Shown: positions 9,558 to 19,537, counted from the stretch's first letter. The stretch is DNA of 64,000 bases from JAIOQJ01 sp963718635 (GCA_963718635.1 OY970367.1:5022001-5086000), one strand, 5' to 3'. Notes: a model not told the origin generated them from the letters alone. A program made the numbers and translations.

Positions 9558-9751
9558 GGTTGTTCAACCTCAACGAATTCTTGCTCAATGTCTGTAAGCC
9601 GACAATATAGCTTGCAGCAAAAGATAGACGATGGGCGCTCGTTTTGAGTTTGCAGGAGTTCGCGCACTTCTTACCCCTGCCGCTGCAAAGCCAGAGCGAG
9701 GGTAAGAAAGACTCTGCGCCGATTACATGATTTTTCCTTATCATCTTTCTC

Positions 9752-12203
9752 ATGAGCCAACTGCGCAATTTTTCTGAGATTGCCGCCGACGACAGCGAAC
9801 TGGTCGGCGGCAAGGGATTAAGTCTAGGCCTGATGGCCACCGCCGGTTTGCCGGTTCCATCCGGTTTTTGCGTTACCACCGACGCCTATCGCAATGCGGG
9901 CGGCACGATCTCGACGACGCTTCGCGAACAGCTACTCGAAGCGTATCGAAGCCTTGGCCACGGCTTGGTGGCCGTACGGTCGTCGGCCACTGCGGAGGAT
10001 GGCGTTGTCACGAGCTTCGCCGGCCAACAGGAAACGATCCTTGGCGTTGAAGGCGACGATGCCCTAATCGCTGCCGTCGAACGTTGCTGGGCTTCTCTTC
10101 ATACCGAACGAGCGCAGGCCTATCGGCGCAAGCAGGGCATTACCGATGCCAGTCTAGCGATGGCCGTAGTGGTCCAAAGGTTGATCGAAGCGGAGACGGC
10201 AGGCGTTTTATTCACGCGTGATCCGAATGATGCCGCCAACGAGCATATGCTCATTGAGGCATCGTGGGGCCTGGGCGAAGCCGTTGTCTCGGGACGGGTG
10301 ACGCCCGATTCGTTCCAAGTGAAATTGACAGACGGGAGTGTGACGCAGCGGCGTCTGGGGACAAAGAGTCTGCGCATTACGGCCAAGGGCGAAGAGGCGG
10401 TAGCCGATGGCGACCAGCAGCGTTTTTGTTTGAGTGATGTACAGTTAGCGGGCTTGAGTGACCTCGGACGCAAGGTTGAAGAGTTTTACCAAGAGCCGCG
10501 TGACGTCGAATGGGCATGGGCGGAAGGCCGATTTTGGCTGCTGCAGGCTCGACCGATTACAACAGCCACCGCCGCCGAGCGTGAGGCGGTGCGTGTGCAG
10601 GAGATCGACAAGCTCAAAAAGCTGTCGGATTCGCGAGGCACCGTTTGGAGCCGGTACAATCTGATCGAGGTGTTGCCCGAGCCGACGCCGATGACATGGG
10701 GAGTCGTGCAGAAATTGCTCTCCGGCAAAGGCGGCTCCGGATTGATGTACCGTGACCTTGGGTTGACGCCATCGCCCTTGCTGGACGACTGCACGGTGTA
10801 TGATTTGATCGGCGGCCGACCCTACTGCAACCTCAGCCGTGAACCTTACATGCAGGCGCGCCGGCCGCAGGCGGACTATCCTTTTCAACGGTACCATGCC
10901 GAGCCGTTGCTCGCGCTGCGCCTGAAGTGGATATGAAGAGCATCTATCGTGGTATCGGGCGCTGCCTTCGGCTTCCTTTCTTTTTGTGGCGCCAGATACG
11001 TTTCGCCCAGACGGTAACCCGTTTGAGCAAGACGTTCGCCGATGAATTTCGCAATAAGCTCGTTCCTGCATTCGTGGCGGAATTGGAGAAAGCAGAGCAG
11101 GAGGACGTTAGCCGACTCGAACCCCCACGCCGCTTCAACGCTTCAACTTTTGGGTTCAACGAACGCTCGTCGAGTTCGCGCGTGACAGCCTGAAGCCGAC
11201 ATTGTTCGCTCAATTTTCGATGCAAGTGCTGGAACAGCAGCTCAAAAAGCCGCTCGGCGTCGATCGCGCTCGTGAAGCGATCGCCGAACTCAGTGCTGGT
11301 GCTAAGCCTGACGCCGTCGCCGATTTTTCGCAAGGAATACGCGATCTGCAAGCCGGCAGCTTGGACCGCGCTGGCTTTCTGGCCAAGTTCGGCCATCGCG
11401 GCAGCCAAGAGATGGAACTCGCCAAGCCGCGCTGGAGGGAGGACGACGAAGCTATTGATCGAATGCTTCGCGGCGCCGGTGCAAAGCCGGCCGGGCGCCA
11501 CACGCTGCCGCCTTTGGAGCGTTGGAATCAGATTGCCGCCGAGGCGAAACTGAATTCCATGGTCGCCAAGTATTCCGCCGAACAGGTCGAGCGATTGCAC
11601 ACGTATCTCGGCCTGCGCGAAACGGCGAAGCATTATTTGATTCGGGGCTACGCCCTGATTCGGCAGTCCCTTGTCGAGCTCGACCGGCGTTTCAAATTGC
11701 AAGGCGACATTTTCTATCTGATGCCGGAAGAACTGCCCGAGCTATTGGCCGGCAAAAACATGCAAAGCGTCATTCAAGGCCGGCGCAAGCAGCGCAGCGT
11801 CGCCTTGAGCTTGGAAGTCCCTCCTGTTGTGTTCAGCGATAATCTCGACGCGATCGGCCGACCACAGCCCGTCGCTGCCGGGGCGATGCAATGGCAGGGC
11901 GTCGCGTTGTCGGCGGGCGTGGCGGAAGGCTTGGCACTGGTGCTGACTGAACCAAGCGCCGCCCCGGCCGAAGAGGGATATATTCTCGTCTGTCCATCGA
12001 CCGACCCGGCATGGGTGCCGCTCTTCGTTCATGCGAAAGGGCTGGTGATGGAATCGGGCGGCTCGCTATCGCACGGCGCCATCGTCGCGCGTGAATTTGG
12101 CTTGCCGGCCGTCGCCGGCTTGCCCGGAATCCATCGCCAGTTGCGCACCGGTCAACGCCTGCGCGTCGATGGGGGCAGGGGCATTCTTACGGTGGTGGAA
12201 TAG
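9752..12203 (+). CDS. PEP/pyruvate-binding phosphotransferase, rifampicin phosphotransferase-like (two frameshifts)
   Basis: About 817 residues when repaired. The N-terminal ATP-grasp/PPDK nucleotide domain is clear: LVGGKGLSLG, VAVRSSATAED, SFAGQQET, AGVLFTRDP, EASWGLGEAVVSG and DVEWAW...LLQARPIT. The C-terminal phosphoswivel domain has TDPAWVPLF...GGSLSHGAIVAREFGLPAVAG, with the catalytic His in SHG. The protein ends right after this domain, with no PEP-binding TIM barrel. That order (ATP domain, middle domain, terminal His domain) fits rifampicin phosphotransferase relatives better than PEP synthase. Single missing bases near 10925 (AA) and in the C run at 11122-11126 break it into three frames. 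Actual substrate is unproven. Confidence 0.85.
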
Positions 12204-12343
12204 GTCTGGCAGATAATATTATGTAGGGTTTAGAGCTCGATCTTGCGCGGGATGTTCGATCGGCGCCGGCAAATACTGAAAGTCATTAAAAATATGAAAT
12301 GTCACACCCCTTTTCGACTGAATTTGCGGACGCTTGATTCCGG

Positions 12344-12661
12344 TCACCGGGCGGACTGAGAAGGCTGTACCACCTTTTTCACCGGTTTTCGCGTCCGGCC
12401 AGCCGGTCTCGAAGCTCTGGACTCCTCGACTTCGGCCCAAAACTCCTCATGGGTAAGCACGTCACCATCACGAATTTGCTCGCGTGATGCTGCCAAAACC
12501 GCTTGCAGTCGAGGCGAATAGGCCATAAGCAGGCACTCGATCTCGTCTTCATCCTGGACACCCACTAGCACCGCCACAGCCTTGCCATTTCGTGTGACTA
12601 CCACCGGAACGGACTCGCTGGCTTTCACGAAAGCGCTAAATTGCGACTTGATCTCTGCCAT
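12344..12661 (-). CDS. Phd/YefM-family antitoxin
   Basis: A 105-residue protein starting MAEIKSQFSAFVKASESVPVVVTRNGKAVAVLV, which is the Phd/YefM antitoxin fold: a DNA-binding N-terminal half and a disordered C-terminal toxin-binding half. The C-terminus is basic and Pro-rich (RPAGRTRKPVKKVV). The start at 12661 is chosen because this Met begins the conserved domain; the longer frame would overlap the toxin gene. It lies 11 bases downstream of the toxin stop. Toxin-first order is less common but known. It probably autoregulates the operon. Confidence 0.83.
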   Translation of the reverse strand: MAEIKSQFSAFVKASESVPVVVTRNGKAVAVLVGVQDEDEIECLLMAYSPRLQAVLAASREQIRDGDVLTHEEFWAEVEESRASRPAGRTRKPVKKVVQPSQSAR

Positions 12662-12672
12662 AGATGCGGTTT

Positions 12673-12994
12673 TTATAATTCGATCTCCTCGCCGCCAACT
12701 CTCAGGCAATTAGCTTTTTTCTCGCCAATCGCCACAATCTGCACCTCGCGAAGCTTGTCATCAATATCGTAAAGGACGCGGAAGCGATTTGCAGGTCCAA
12801 AGCGAATCTCCCACTGCGCTGTGAAAGCCGTCGGTTGCCGTAGAGGCTTGCGATTCTTAGTTTCGACGCTCGGTTCGAATAGCAGCTGTTCCGCAATCTT
12901 ATCGCGAATCAGGTTATGGTGCTTGGAATCAATAGCCTTCAGGTGGTTTATCACGCCGCGCGTAGACCAGACTATAAGGTTGTTGCTGCACCAT
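12673..12994 (-). CDS. RelE/ParE-family toxin (frameshifted)
   Basis: The family-typical body is visible: AIDSKHHNLIRDKIAEQL, EPSVETKNRKPLR, WEIRFGPANRFRVLYDID and a terminal VGGEEIEL, as in RelE-like mRNA interferases. The best N-terminus begins at an ATG at 12994 and reads MVQQQPYSLVYAR, but it is in a different frame from the body. Two bases missing from the GC alternation at about 12956-12963 would join them as SLVYARGVINHLKAID. The longer upstream ORF in the body frame is not protein-like and is rejected. If the break is real the toxin is dead. Confidence 0.75.
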
Positions 12995-13305
12995 GTTACC
13001 CAGCATTTTTGGCCATCGCGTCGCGACGGATCAAGGCACAAACGCGATAAAGGTATCAAAAAGGTAATGGGGGGCGGGAGAGTTGCCAACTCATTTTTCT
13101 TTAATCTGAGCCCTTTTACACTTGAAGATTGCCTGCCTTTCACCTCATAATCTATCATCAGACTCTTTCTTTCCCGTCTTGCGAAGTCGGAATCGACCGT
13201 TTCTCTATTGTTGATTGAGTCAAAATTGCGAACCGCTGTTCGAAACGGTCCACGTTTCATCGCGGCTCGCACCCCTTATTCCGCTTAATTCAGGAGCTTG
13301 CACGC
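12995..13305. other. Divergent promoter region, no gene seen
   Basis: About 310 bases lie between the toxin start (minus strand) and the first secretion ATPase (plus strand). An ORF crosses it on the minus strand but shows no family features. It presumably contains both promoters; I see no hairpin or box I can defend. Confidence 0.4.
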
Positions 13306-15033
13306 ATGGCCAAGGCGCGCGGCGATTTCTCGGACGTTTTGATTCGCAATCGCGTTCTCGGCTCCGACCAGCTCGAGGAGGCCGTGCGCCTTAGTCAGCA
13401 GAACGGAACAAAACTTCAGGACGCCCTGTTGAAGTTGACTTATGCCACCCCAGCCGAAGTGATGAGCGCCATCGCCGAGTTCCATAACCTCCAGTTCGTT
13501 GATCTGAGCAACGTTGAAATCTCGAAGGCCATTACGGAACGCGTGCCGGAGTCGGTGGCGCGTGAGCACAACGTGCTGCCCCTGTCCGTCGAGGGCAACG
13601 TCCTCAAGCTGATCACCAGCGATCCTTCGAATTACGACACCATCCAAAAGCTGACGTTCATCCTGAATATGGACGTCCAACCCGTTCTTGCCGACAACGA
13701 GCAAATCCGAGAAGCGATCAACCGGCATTACGGGCAAGTCGAAGCGGAATCGATGGATTCGATGCTGGTGGAATTCACCGACACCGCCATCGACTTCACG
13801 CAGACGGAAAGCGCCTCCCAAATGGCGGCGGCGGATGACTCCGACGCGCCGGTGGTCAAGCTCTGCAACCTGATCATTCAAGAGGGCGTCAATCATCGCG
13901 CCTCGGACATCCATGTCGAGCCGTTCGTTGATCGCGTCCGCGTCCGCTATCGCATCGACGGCGTACTTGTCGAACGGGATTCCGTTCCCAAACGCCTGCA
14001 ATCGGCTTTAACCTCACGTTTCAAAATCATGGGCAATATGGACATTGCCGAGAAACGGCGTCCGCAGGACGGCCGTATCAAGATGACCGTAGCTGGCCGA
14101 CATTTTGATCTTCGTGTTAGTATGCTGCCCACTGTGCATGGCCAATCGACGGTTATGCGCATCCTTGATCGTGGCAGCATCCAAGTGAACATTCGAGACT
14201 TGGGGTTTGGTGAAGACGATTACACTCGCTTTCAACAAATCATCAAACGACCGAACGGTATTTTCTTGGTTACCGGACCAACCGGTTCCGGCAAGACGAC
14301 AACGCTCTACGCAGCGTTGAATGAACTTAATCGACCCGACCGCAAGATCATTACTGCAGAAGACCCTGTTGAATACTACCTGCCGGGCATCAACCAGGTT
14401 GAAGTGAAGCACCAGATCGGCCTCGACTTTGCGCGAATCATTCGTGCCATGCTGCGACAAGCACCCAATATCATTCTGGTGGGCGAAATTCGCGATAAGG
14501 AGACGGCCGAGATCGCGGTACAGGCTTCTTTGACCGGACATTTGGTTTTCAGTACACTCCACACGAACGATGCGCCCAGTGCGGTAACTCGATTAGGCGA
14601 TATTGGTGTACAGCCGTTTCTAATCGCGTCCTCGGTCATCGCGATCATGGGGCAACGGCTCGTCCGGGTGAACTGCCCGAAGTGTAAACAAACGTACACG
14701 CCCGCCGAGGGCGAATTACGAGCTGCATCTGTGACGCCGGAGATGGCTTCAAAGGCGACGTTCCTCCGCGGACGCGGCTGCAACCACTGCAATCAAACCG
14801 GCTATCGGGGACGCATCGGCATCTACGAAATGATGAAAATGAACACGCAAATCCGCGAAATGACGTTCGCTCAAGCGCCAACGCAATCGTTGCGAAAAGT
14901 GGCTCGTCAAACAGGAATGCGAACGTTATTGGAAGACGGCGTGATGAAATCAATCAAGGGCAACACGACGCTTGATGAAGTCCTAAGCACCTGCCACGCT
15001 GAGGTGACTGACCTACAGGCATCGTCGATTTGA
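13306..15033 (+). CDS. GspE/PilB-type secretion or pilus assembly ATPase (first copy)
   Basis: A 575-residue hexameric AAA-like ATPase that powers pseudopilus/pilus assembly at the inner membrane. The N-terminal GspE/MshEN domain comes first (FSDVLIRNRVLGSDQLEEA), then the core: Walker A GPTGSGKT at 324-331, the Asp-box ASDIHVEP, Walker B IILVGEIRD with E394, and the His box TGHLVFSTLHTNDA. A tetra-cysteine zinc motif is formed by C457/C460 and C492/C495. ATG at 13306 follows AGGAG. It heads a cluster with pilT, a second ATPase and the platform protein. Confidence 0.95.
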   Translation: MAKARGDFSDVLIRNRVLGSDQLEEAVRLSQQNGTKLQDALLKLTYATPAEVMSAIAEFHNLQFVDLSNVEISKAITERVPESVAREHNVLPLSVEGNVLKLITSDPSNYDTIQKLTFILNMDVQPVLADNEQIREAINRHYGQVEAESMDSMLVEFTDTAIDFTQTESASQMAAADDSDAPVVKLCNLIIQEGVNHRASDIHVEPFVDRVRVRYRIDGVLVERDSVPKRLQSALTSRFKIMGNMDIAEKRRPQDGRIKMTVAGRHFDLRVSMLPTVHGQSTVMRILDRGSIQVNIRDLGFGEDDYTRFQQIIKRPNGIFLVTGPTGSGKTTTLYAALNELNRPDRKIITAEDPVEYYLPGINQVEVKHQIGLDFARIIRAMLRQAPNIILVGEIRDKETAEIAVQASLTGHLVFSTLHTNDAPSAVTRLGDIGVQPFLIASSVIAIMGQRLVRVNCPKCKQTYTPAEGELRAASVTPEMASKATFLRGRGCNHCNQTGYRGRIGIYEMMKMNTQIREMTFAQAPTQSLRKVARQTGMRTLLEDGVMKSIKGNTTLDEVLSTCHAEVTDLQASSI

Positions 15034-15218
15034 TCTTCGGTTGCTTCGGGACGTTTTCATCCGAAGACGTCAAAACGGATGGAAAGTTGGCAAGTCTTAC
15101 AGTAGCCGACATAATGTGGCATCGGGATCCTCGAACGCCTATCTTTCGATCCCAACGCGCACGCGTTCTGGTTGAGTCGATTTTATTTTGGTCGGCGACT
15201 TAACCATTTTGAAAGGCA

Positions 15219-16385
15219 ATGGCCGTGGCTTCCACTATTGTTATCGACAAACTGTTGACGACGGTCATCCAGCTGAAGGCCTCGGACCTTCACATCTCCG
15301 TCGGCCAGCCGCCGGTCGTTCGGCACCAGGGCCGTATGAAACGGCTTGAAACGAAGATACTCGATAACGACGACGCCACTTCGTTGATGAAATCGATTAC
15401 GCCGGACCGTTGCCAACAAGAATTGCAGGAGAAAGGCGGTTCCGACTTCGCCATCGAATTCGTCGATGGCTACCGCTTCCGAGTCGCCGTCTTCAAACAG
15501 CGCGGCACGCTCGGCATGGTGCTTCGGCGTATCCCCAGCACCTTTCTCACTTTCGAACAAGTGGGCATGCCCGAAGCGATTCGAGGCCTGATCGTGCGCC
15601 CACGCGGCCTGTTGCTTGTCACCGGCCCAACCGGTTCGGGTAAGACGACCAGTCTGGCGTCGATGATGAATTTTCTCAACGACAATTACGATCGGCATAT
15701 CATCACGCTCGAAGATCCGATCGAGTATTACCACAAACATAAGAAGTGTACGGTCAACCAGCGCGAGATCGGCGTCGATGTTCCCGACTTTAAAGAGGGA
15801 ATCCGCCGGGCGCTGCGTATGGACCCCGATATCATCCTGGTCGGTGAAATGCGTGACTTGGCGACCATTCATGCGGCGATCGAGGCAGCCGAGACCGGCC
15901 ACGTTGTCTTCGGCACGCTGCATACCTCAGGCGCTGCCTCCACGATCAACCGCATCATCGACGTCTTTCCGAAGGATCAACAGGACCAGGTTCGGACGCA
16001 GTTATCGACCGCTCTTATTGGCGTGCTGTCCCAAACGCTGTTGCCGAAAAAGCCGGATGGACTGGTGGCCGCCTACGAGATGATGGTGGTTACCGACGCC
16101 ATCCAAAACCTCATTCGAGAAAACAAGGTCTACCGCATCGATTCGAGCATCCAAACAGGCCGTAAATACGGCATGTTCCTGCTCGACGACAGCCTGTTCA
16201 AACTTTGGAAGGATGGCTTGGTCGATAAAGAGGAAATTCTCCTAAGGGCGAAAAAGCCTCAGGATCTCGCCGCCAAGATCGCTGCCTACGAACGGGGCGC
16301 CATGGACGAAGACGCCACCGAGGACGATGATTTCGAAGAAGTTGATGAGGATGAAGATGATGAACCGAAGCGCAAGCGGCGGTGA
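15219..16385 (+). CDS. pilT: PilT-type retraction ATPase
   Basis: A 388-residue PilT/PilU-family ATPase. LKASDLHISVGQPPVVR is the typical PilT opening, Walker A GPTGSGKT is at 136-143, followed by ITLEDPIEYYHKHKK, DIILVGEMRDLATI and TGHVVFGTLHTSGAASTINRIIDVFP. The usual C-terminal AIRNLIRE-type motif appears as AIQNLIRENK. The last 27 residues are an unusual Asp/Glu-rich tail ending in a basic KRKRR, possibly a docking element. PilT retracts type IV pili, so its presence suggests that at least part of this machinery makes dynamic pili. A HEPN-like gene follows after three bases. Confidence 0.94.
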   Translation: MAVASTIVIDKLLTTVIQLKASDLHISVGQPPVVRHQGRMKRLETKILDNDDATSLMKSITPDRCQQELQEKGGSDFAIEFVDGYRFRVAVFKQRGTLGMVLRRIPSTFLTFEQVGMPEAIRGLIVRPRGLLLVTGPTGSGKTTSLASMMNFLNDNYDRHIITLEDPIEYYHKHKKCTVNQREIGVDVPDFKEGIRRALRMDPDIILVGEMRDLATIHAAIEAAETGHVVFGTLHTSGAASTINRIIDVFPKDQQDQVRTQLSTALIGVLSQTLLPKKPDGLVAAYEMMVVTDAIQNLIRENKVYRIDSSIQTGRKYGMFLLDDSLFKLWKDGLVDKEEILLRAKKPQDLAAKIAAYERGAMDEDATEDDDFEEVDEDEDDEPKRKRR

Positions 16386-16388
16386 GGG

Positions 16389-16826
16389 ATGTTGAACTTA
16401 CAATGGCCTAAGGTGAAACAGTTTCATAGCGCTGCTCGCATGCATTTAGAAGCTTGCAGTGTTATTTTGGTCCGTTGCATTCGGGGAGAAGAATCCACAC
16501 TTGCTACTGAAGTGATCTATCTGGGAGGTTACGTTGCGGAATGTTTGTTGAAGGCTCTAGCGTTTTCGAAAGTGCGTCCGCGAAAACATGCCGAGTTGGA
16601 AAGATATCTGAAAGAGTCAATTGGACATAATGTCGAAGACCTTCGTATTTTCCTCGAGCGTTCGCCGAATTCTTTGCAGATGCCCGCACCCTTGGCAAGG
16701 CGATTTCGACGAATTAGAAGGTGGTCGTCACAGATGCGGTACCTGGCTAAACAGTCAAAGACCGAAGCAGCAGTTGAATTTTTTCTGATAGTGAAAGAAA
16801 TCGCGGAATGGTCCGAAGGGAAATGA
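16389..16826 (+). CDS. HEPN-like domain protein
   Basis: A 145-residue, mostly helical protein that begins 3 bases after the pilT stop, with its ribosome site inside the pilT end. The segment EVIYLGGYVAECLLKALAF matches the second helix typical of HEPN proteins, and ARRFRRIRRWSSQMRYL...AVEFFLIVKEIAEW matches the final helices. I cannot find a canonical Rx4-6H nuclease motif; GHNVEDL is the nearest His-containing segment. HEPN proteins are often toxins, RNases or partners of nucleotidyltransferases, but no MNT gene is present here. Base composition is visibly more AT-rich than the flanking ATPase genes, suggesting acquisition. The next gene overlaps its stop (ATGA). Confidence 0.6.
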   Translation: MLNLQWPKVKQFHSAARMHLEACSVILVRCIRGEESTLATEVIYLGGYVAECLLKALAFSKVRPRKHAELERYLKESIGHNVEDLRIFLERSPNSLQMPAPLARRFRRIRRWSSQMRYLAKQSKTEAAVEFFLIVKEIAEWSEGK

Positions 16827-17161
16827 AAATGTTAAAGGTCGCTGCGAAAAAGGAACAAGATCGGACGACCCAGCTGATTTACAGGCGCTTGAAGAAGCGT
16901 TTTCCGAACCTGCCGGAAGAAATCTCGAAGGTTGTCTATCGTTATCATCTAAAAGCGTATCGTATTCGTCTGATCGATCCGATTTTTGCTGGTATGTCTG
17001 AGAGCGAACGCGAAGTGGTGGTGGACGACATACTCGATTCGCTTCCCGAAAAGGCCCAACGTTGGATAACACTGTTGCTTCTTCTGACCCCTGAAGAGGC
17101 GAACGATTCTTCAGAACTGATGAATTTAGAATTCGATGATCCGACGGGTGAAAGGCTGTGA
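16823..17161 (+). CDS. Small protein, paralogue 1 of a tandem pair
   Basis: A 112-residue protein whose ATG at 16823 overlaps the HEPN-like stop in an ATGA junction, implying translational coupling. Layout: a basic N-terminus (KMLKVAAKKEQ), a helical LIYRRLKKRFPNLPEEI, a YRYHLKAYRIRLIDPIF segment of probable beta character, SEREVVVDDILDSLP, and a hydrophobic ITLLLLLTPEEA near the end. About half of its residues match the next gene. I do not recognise a named family with certainty. Tight linkage suggests a partner or regulator of the HEPN-like protein. Confidence 0.65.
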   Translation: MKMLKVAAKKEQDRTTQLIYRRLKKRFPNLPEEISKVVYRYHLKAYRIRLIDPIFAGMSESEREVVVDDILDSLPEKAQRWITLLLLLTPEEANDSSELMNLEFDDPTGERL

Positions 17162-17228
17162 GTGGCTGGTGTTATTGGCGCAAGGGTAATGTAAAGACAC
17201 GACGGCGAAACTCGATTGGTTTTTGAAA

Positions 17229-17579
17229 ATGTTGAAAAAGCGCGCTATCGAAAAGAAACAGGATCAGGCAACACGTTTAATCTATAACCGACTCAAAGAG
17301 CGCTTTCCTTCATTGCCGGATGACATTGAACAAGTTGTATATCGGTATTGGAGGACTTTGATCAAAGTGCGTGTTGTGGATGCTAGCTTTGCTCACAAGA
17401 GTTTTTTAGAACGCGAAGCGATGATCGAAGATATTTTAGACAATTTGCCCAAAGACGTTCAACGCAGCATTAGCGTGCTGATGCTTATGACACCGAAGGA
17501 AGCAAAAGATAAGTCAGATGTGATGAACTACGAATTCGATCACCCCGAAACCCTGAATTTATCGGCTACGGCGAAATAA
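17229..17579 (+). CDS. Small protein, paralogue 2 of a tandem pair
   Basis: A 116-residue paralogue of the preceding gene; shared landmarks are LIYNRLKERFPSLPDDI, VVYRYW, VRVVDASF, DILDNLP and LMLMTPKEA. An ATG at 17229 is chosen; TTG at 17223 is in frame. It lies 67 bases after paralogue 1 and 35 bases before the second ATPase. A tandem duplication that diverged to about 50% identity suggests retention of both copies, perhaps as a heteromer. Function unknown. Confidence 0.62.
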   Translation: MLKKRAIEKKQDQATRLIYNRLKERFPSLPDDIEQVVYRYWRTLIKVRVVDASFAHKSFLEREAMIEDILDNLPKDVQRSISVLMLMTPKEAKDKSDVMNYEFDHPETLNLSATAK

Positions 17580-17614
17580 CGGCGGACGTTACCAACTACC
17601 GGGTATTAGATTTC

Positions 17615-19537
17615 ATGGCGACCCCGACACCACCAACCCCGAACAACCCCAACCCGCCGAAGAAGCCGGCGGTTCCGGGGCAAACGCCCGCGAAGCCAGG
17701 CGGTACTCCGCCTACCGGCAAACTCGTTTCCGCAGGCCCGACCAAGCCTGCCGGCAAGCCGGCGGCGCCGAAGCCACAGATCGCCAAGCCTGTCGCCAAA
17801 GTCGCCAAGCTTCAAGTTGGTTCCGGCACCCGCAAGCTCGGGCAGATTCTCGTCGATCTCGGGTTCATCGACGACACCCAGATGGAGCAATTGTTCGAAG
17901 CCACGCTGGCCAAGGACCAGACGCTCGAACAGGCGGCTTTGGCCAGCGGCTTGGTGAACGACGACCAGTTGCTCCAAGCCGTCGCCGAGCAGATGGGGAT
18001 GCGCGTCATCAACCTCGACGAGGTGAAGCCGCAGCCGGCTGTCATAGCGATGGTTCAACAGCAGATGGCCGAGCTCTATAAGATCGTGCCGATGTCGTAC
18101 GAGAACGACATTCTCACTGTGGTGATGGCCGACCCGAACAACTTGCAGGCGCTCGACGATATCCGCAACTTTCTAGGGATCCAACAGGTCCAGGCGGTTC
18201 TAGCCCCGGCGATCAAGATTGAAGAAGCGATTACTAAATACTATTCGACTGCCAAAGAGGAATCGATCGCCGACTTGATCGCCAGTCTCGAGACCGATAG
18301 CTCGCTCAAGCCAAGCCGGCGCGAGACGAGCATCGACTTGAACGAACTGGACGAAATGGCGAACGCCGCCCCGGTTCGCAAATTGATCAACATGGTCTTG
18401 CTGATGGCCATTCGCGATCACGCATCCGACATTCACTTCGAGCCGTTCGAAGATGAATACAAGATGCGCTATCGTTGCGATGGCGTACTCTACGAAATGG
18501 TGCCGCCGCCCCGACATCTTGCCTTGGCCATCGCCTCGCGCATCAAGGTCATGGCCAATCTCGACATCGCCGAACGGCGTATGCCGCAAGACGGCCGTAT
18601 TGAGCTCAGCCTGGGCGGCAACTCGGTCGATATGCGTGTGAGTATTTTGCCGACGATGTTTGGCGAGAGCGTCGTCATTCGCGTACTCGATCGCTCGGTC
18701 GTCAGTCTCGATCTCGATAAGATCGGCATGCAGCCCGATCTGCTGGCGGACTTCCGCAGCCTCATCAGCCGGCCCAACGGCATTAGCCTGGTGACCGGGC
18801 CAACCGGCGCGGGCAAGACAACCACTCTTTATTCCGCACTGAATGAACTGAATCAACCGACCGATAAGCTGATCACCACCGAAGACCCGATCGAATACGA
18901 AATCGATGGCATCATCCAGGTGCCGATCAATGCCGAAATCGAGATGACTTTCGCGCTTGCCCTGCGAGCCATCCTTAGACAAGACCCCGACAAGATTCTC
19001 ATCGGTGAAATTCGCGATCTGGAGACGGCACAGATCGCCGTGCAGGCAGCCCTAACAGGTCACATGGTCTTCTCCACCCTGCACACCAACGACGCCCCGA
19101 GCACGGTGACCCGCCTTCGCGATATGGGCGTCGAGCCCTATATGATTACTGCCACTGTTGAAGGAATTTTGGCTCAACGCCTGGTACGCAAAGTCTGCCA
19201 AAACTGCCGGACGCCCTACGACCCGAATCGCGATCAATTGATGGAACTGAACCTGAAGCCCGAAGACGTTCGCGGCAAGAAATTCTACTACGGCGAAGGT
19301 TGCGACAAGTGCAACAACCTCGGCTTCAAGGGACGCAGCGGCCTCTATGAACTGCTCATGTTCAACGACGAACTGCGCGATTTGGTTTCCAAGGGTTCTT
19401 CGACCGATCAACTGCGCAACTACGCCCGCAGCAAAGGCGTCCGCGGCCTACGCGAAGCAGGCCTAACCGCCCTCTATAACGGTGTGACAACACTCGACGA
19501 AGTCGTCCGAGAAACAGTTCTGGATGATGAAGGGTGA
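17615..19537 (+). CDS. GspE/PilB-type secretion or pilus assembly ATPase (second copy)
   Basis: A 640-residue ATPase. Residues 1-68 are a low-complexity Pro/Ala/Lys tail (PTPPTPNNPNPPKKP), absent from the first copy. The MshEN domain begins near RKLGQILVDLGFID. The core has ASDIHFEPF, Walker A GPTGAGKT at 395-402, TTEDPIEYEIDG, ILIGEIRDLETAQIA and STLHTNDAPSTVTRL. Zinc cysteines are seen in VCQNC and GCDKCNN. Two distinct assembly ATPases in one cluster suggest either two machines or specialised subunits. The ATG at 17615 begins the Pro-rich tail. Confidence 0.94.
   Translation: MATPTPPTPNNPNPPKKPAVPGQTPAKPGGTPPTGKLVSAGPTKPAGKPAAPKPQIAKPVAKVAKLQVGSGTRKLGQILVDLGFIDDTQMEQLFEATLAKDQTLEQAALASGLVNDDQLLQAVAEQMGMRVINLDEVKPQPAVIAMVQQQMAELYKIVPMSYENDILTVVMADPNNLQALDDIRNFLGIQQVQAVLAPAIKIEEAITKYYSTAKEESIADLIASLETDSSLKPSRRETSIDLNELDEMANAAPVRKLINMVLLMAIRDHASDIHFEPFEDEYKMRYRCDGVLYEMVPPPRHLALAIASRIKVMANLDIAERRMPQDGRIELSLGGNSVDMRVSILPTMFGESVVIRVLDRSVVSLDLDKIGMQPDLLADFRSLISRPNGISLVTGPTGAGKTTTLYSALNELNQPTDKLITTEDPIEYEIDGIIQVPINAEIEMTFALALRAILRQDPDKILIGEIRDLETAQIAVQAALTGHMVFSTLHTNDAPSTVTRLRDMGVEPYMITATVEGILAQRLVRKVCQNCRTPYDPNRDQLMELNLKPEDVRGKKFYYGEGCDKCNNLGFKGRSGLYELLMFNDELRDLVSKGSSTDQLRNYARSKGVRGLREAGLTALYNGVTTLDEVVRETVLDDEG

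Noticed and set aside
12995..13272. N-terminal extension of the RelE-like frame
   Set aside because: No family similarity and no ribosome site; the real N-terminus is in another frame from the ATG at 12994.
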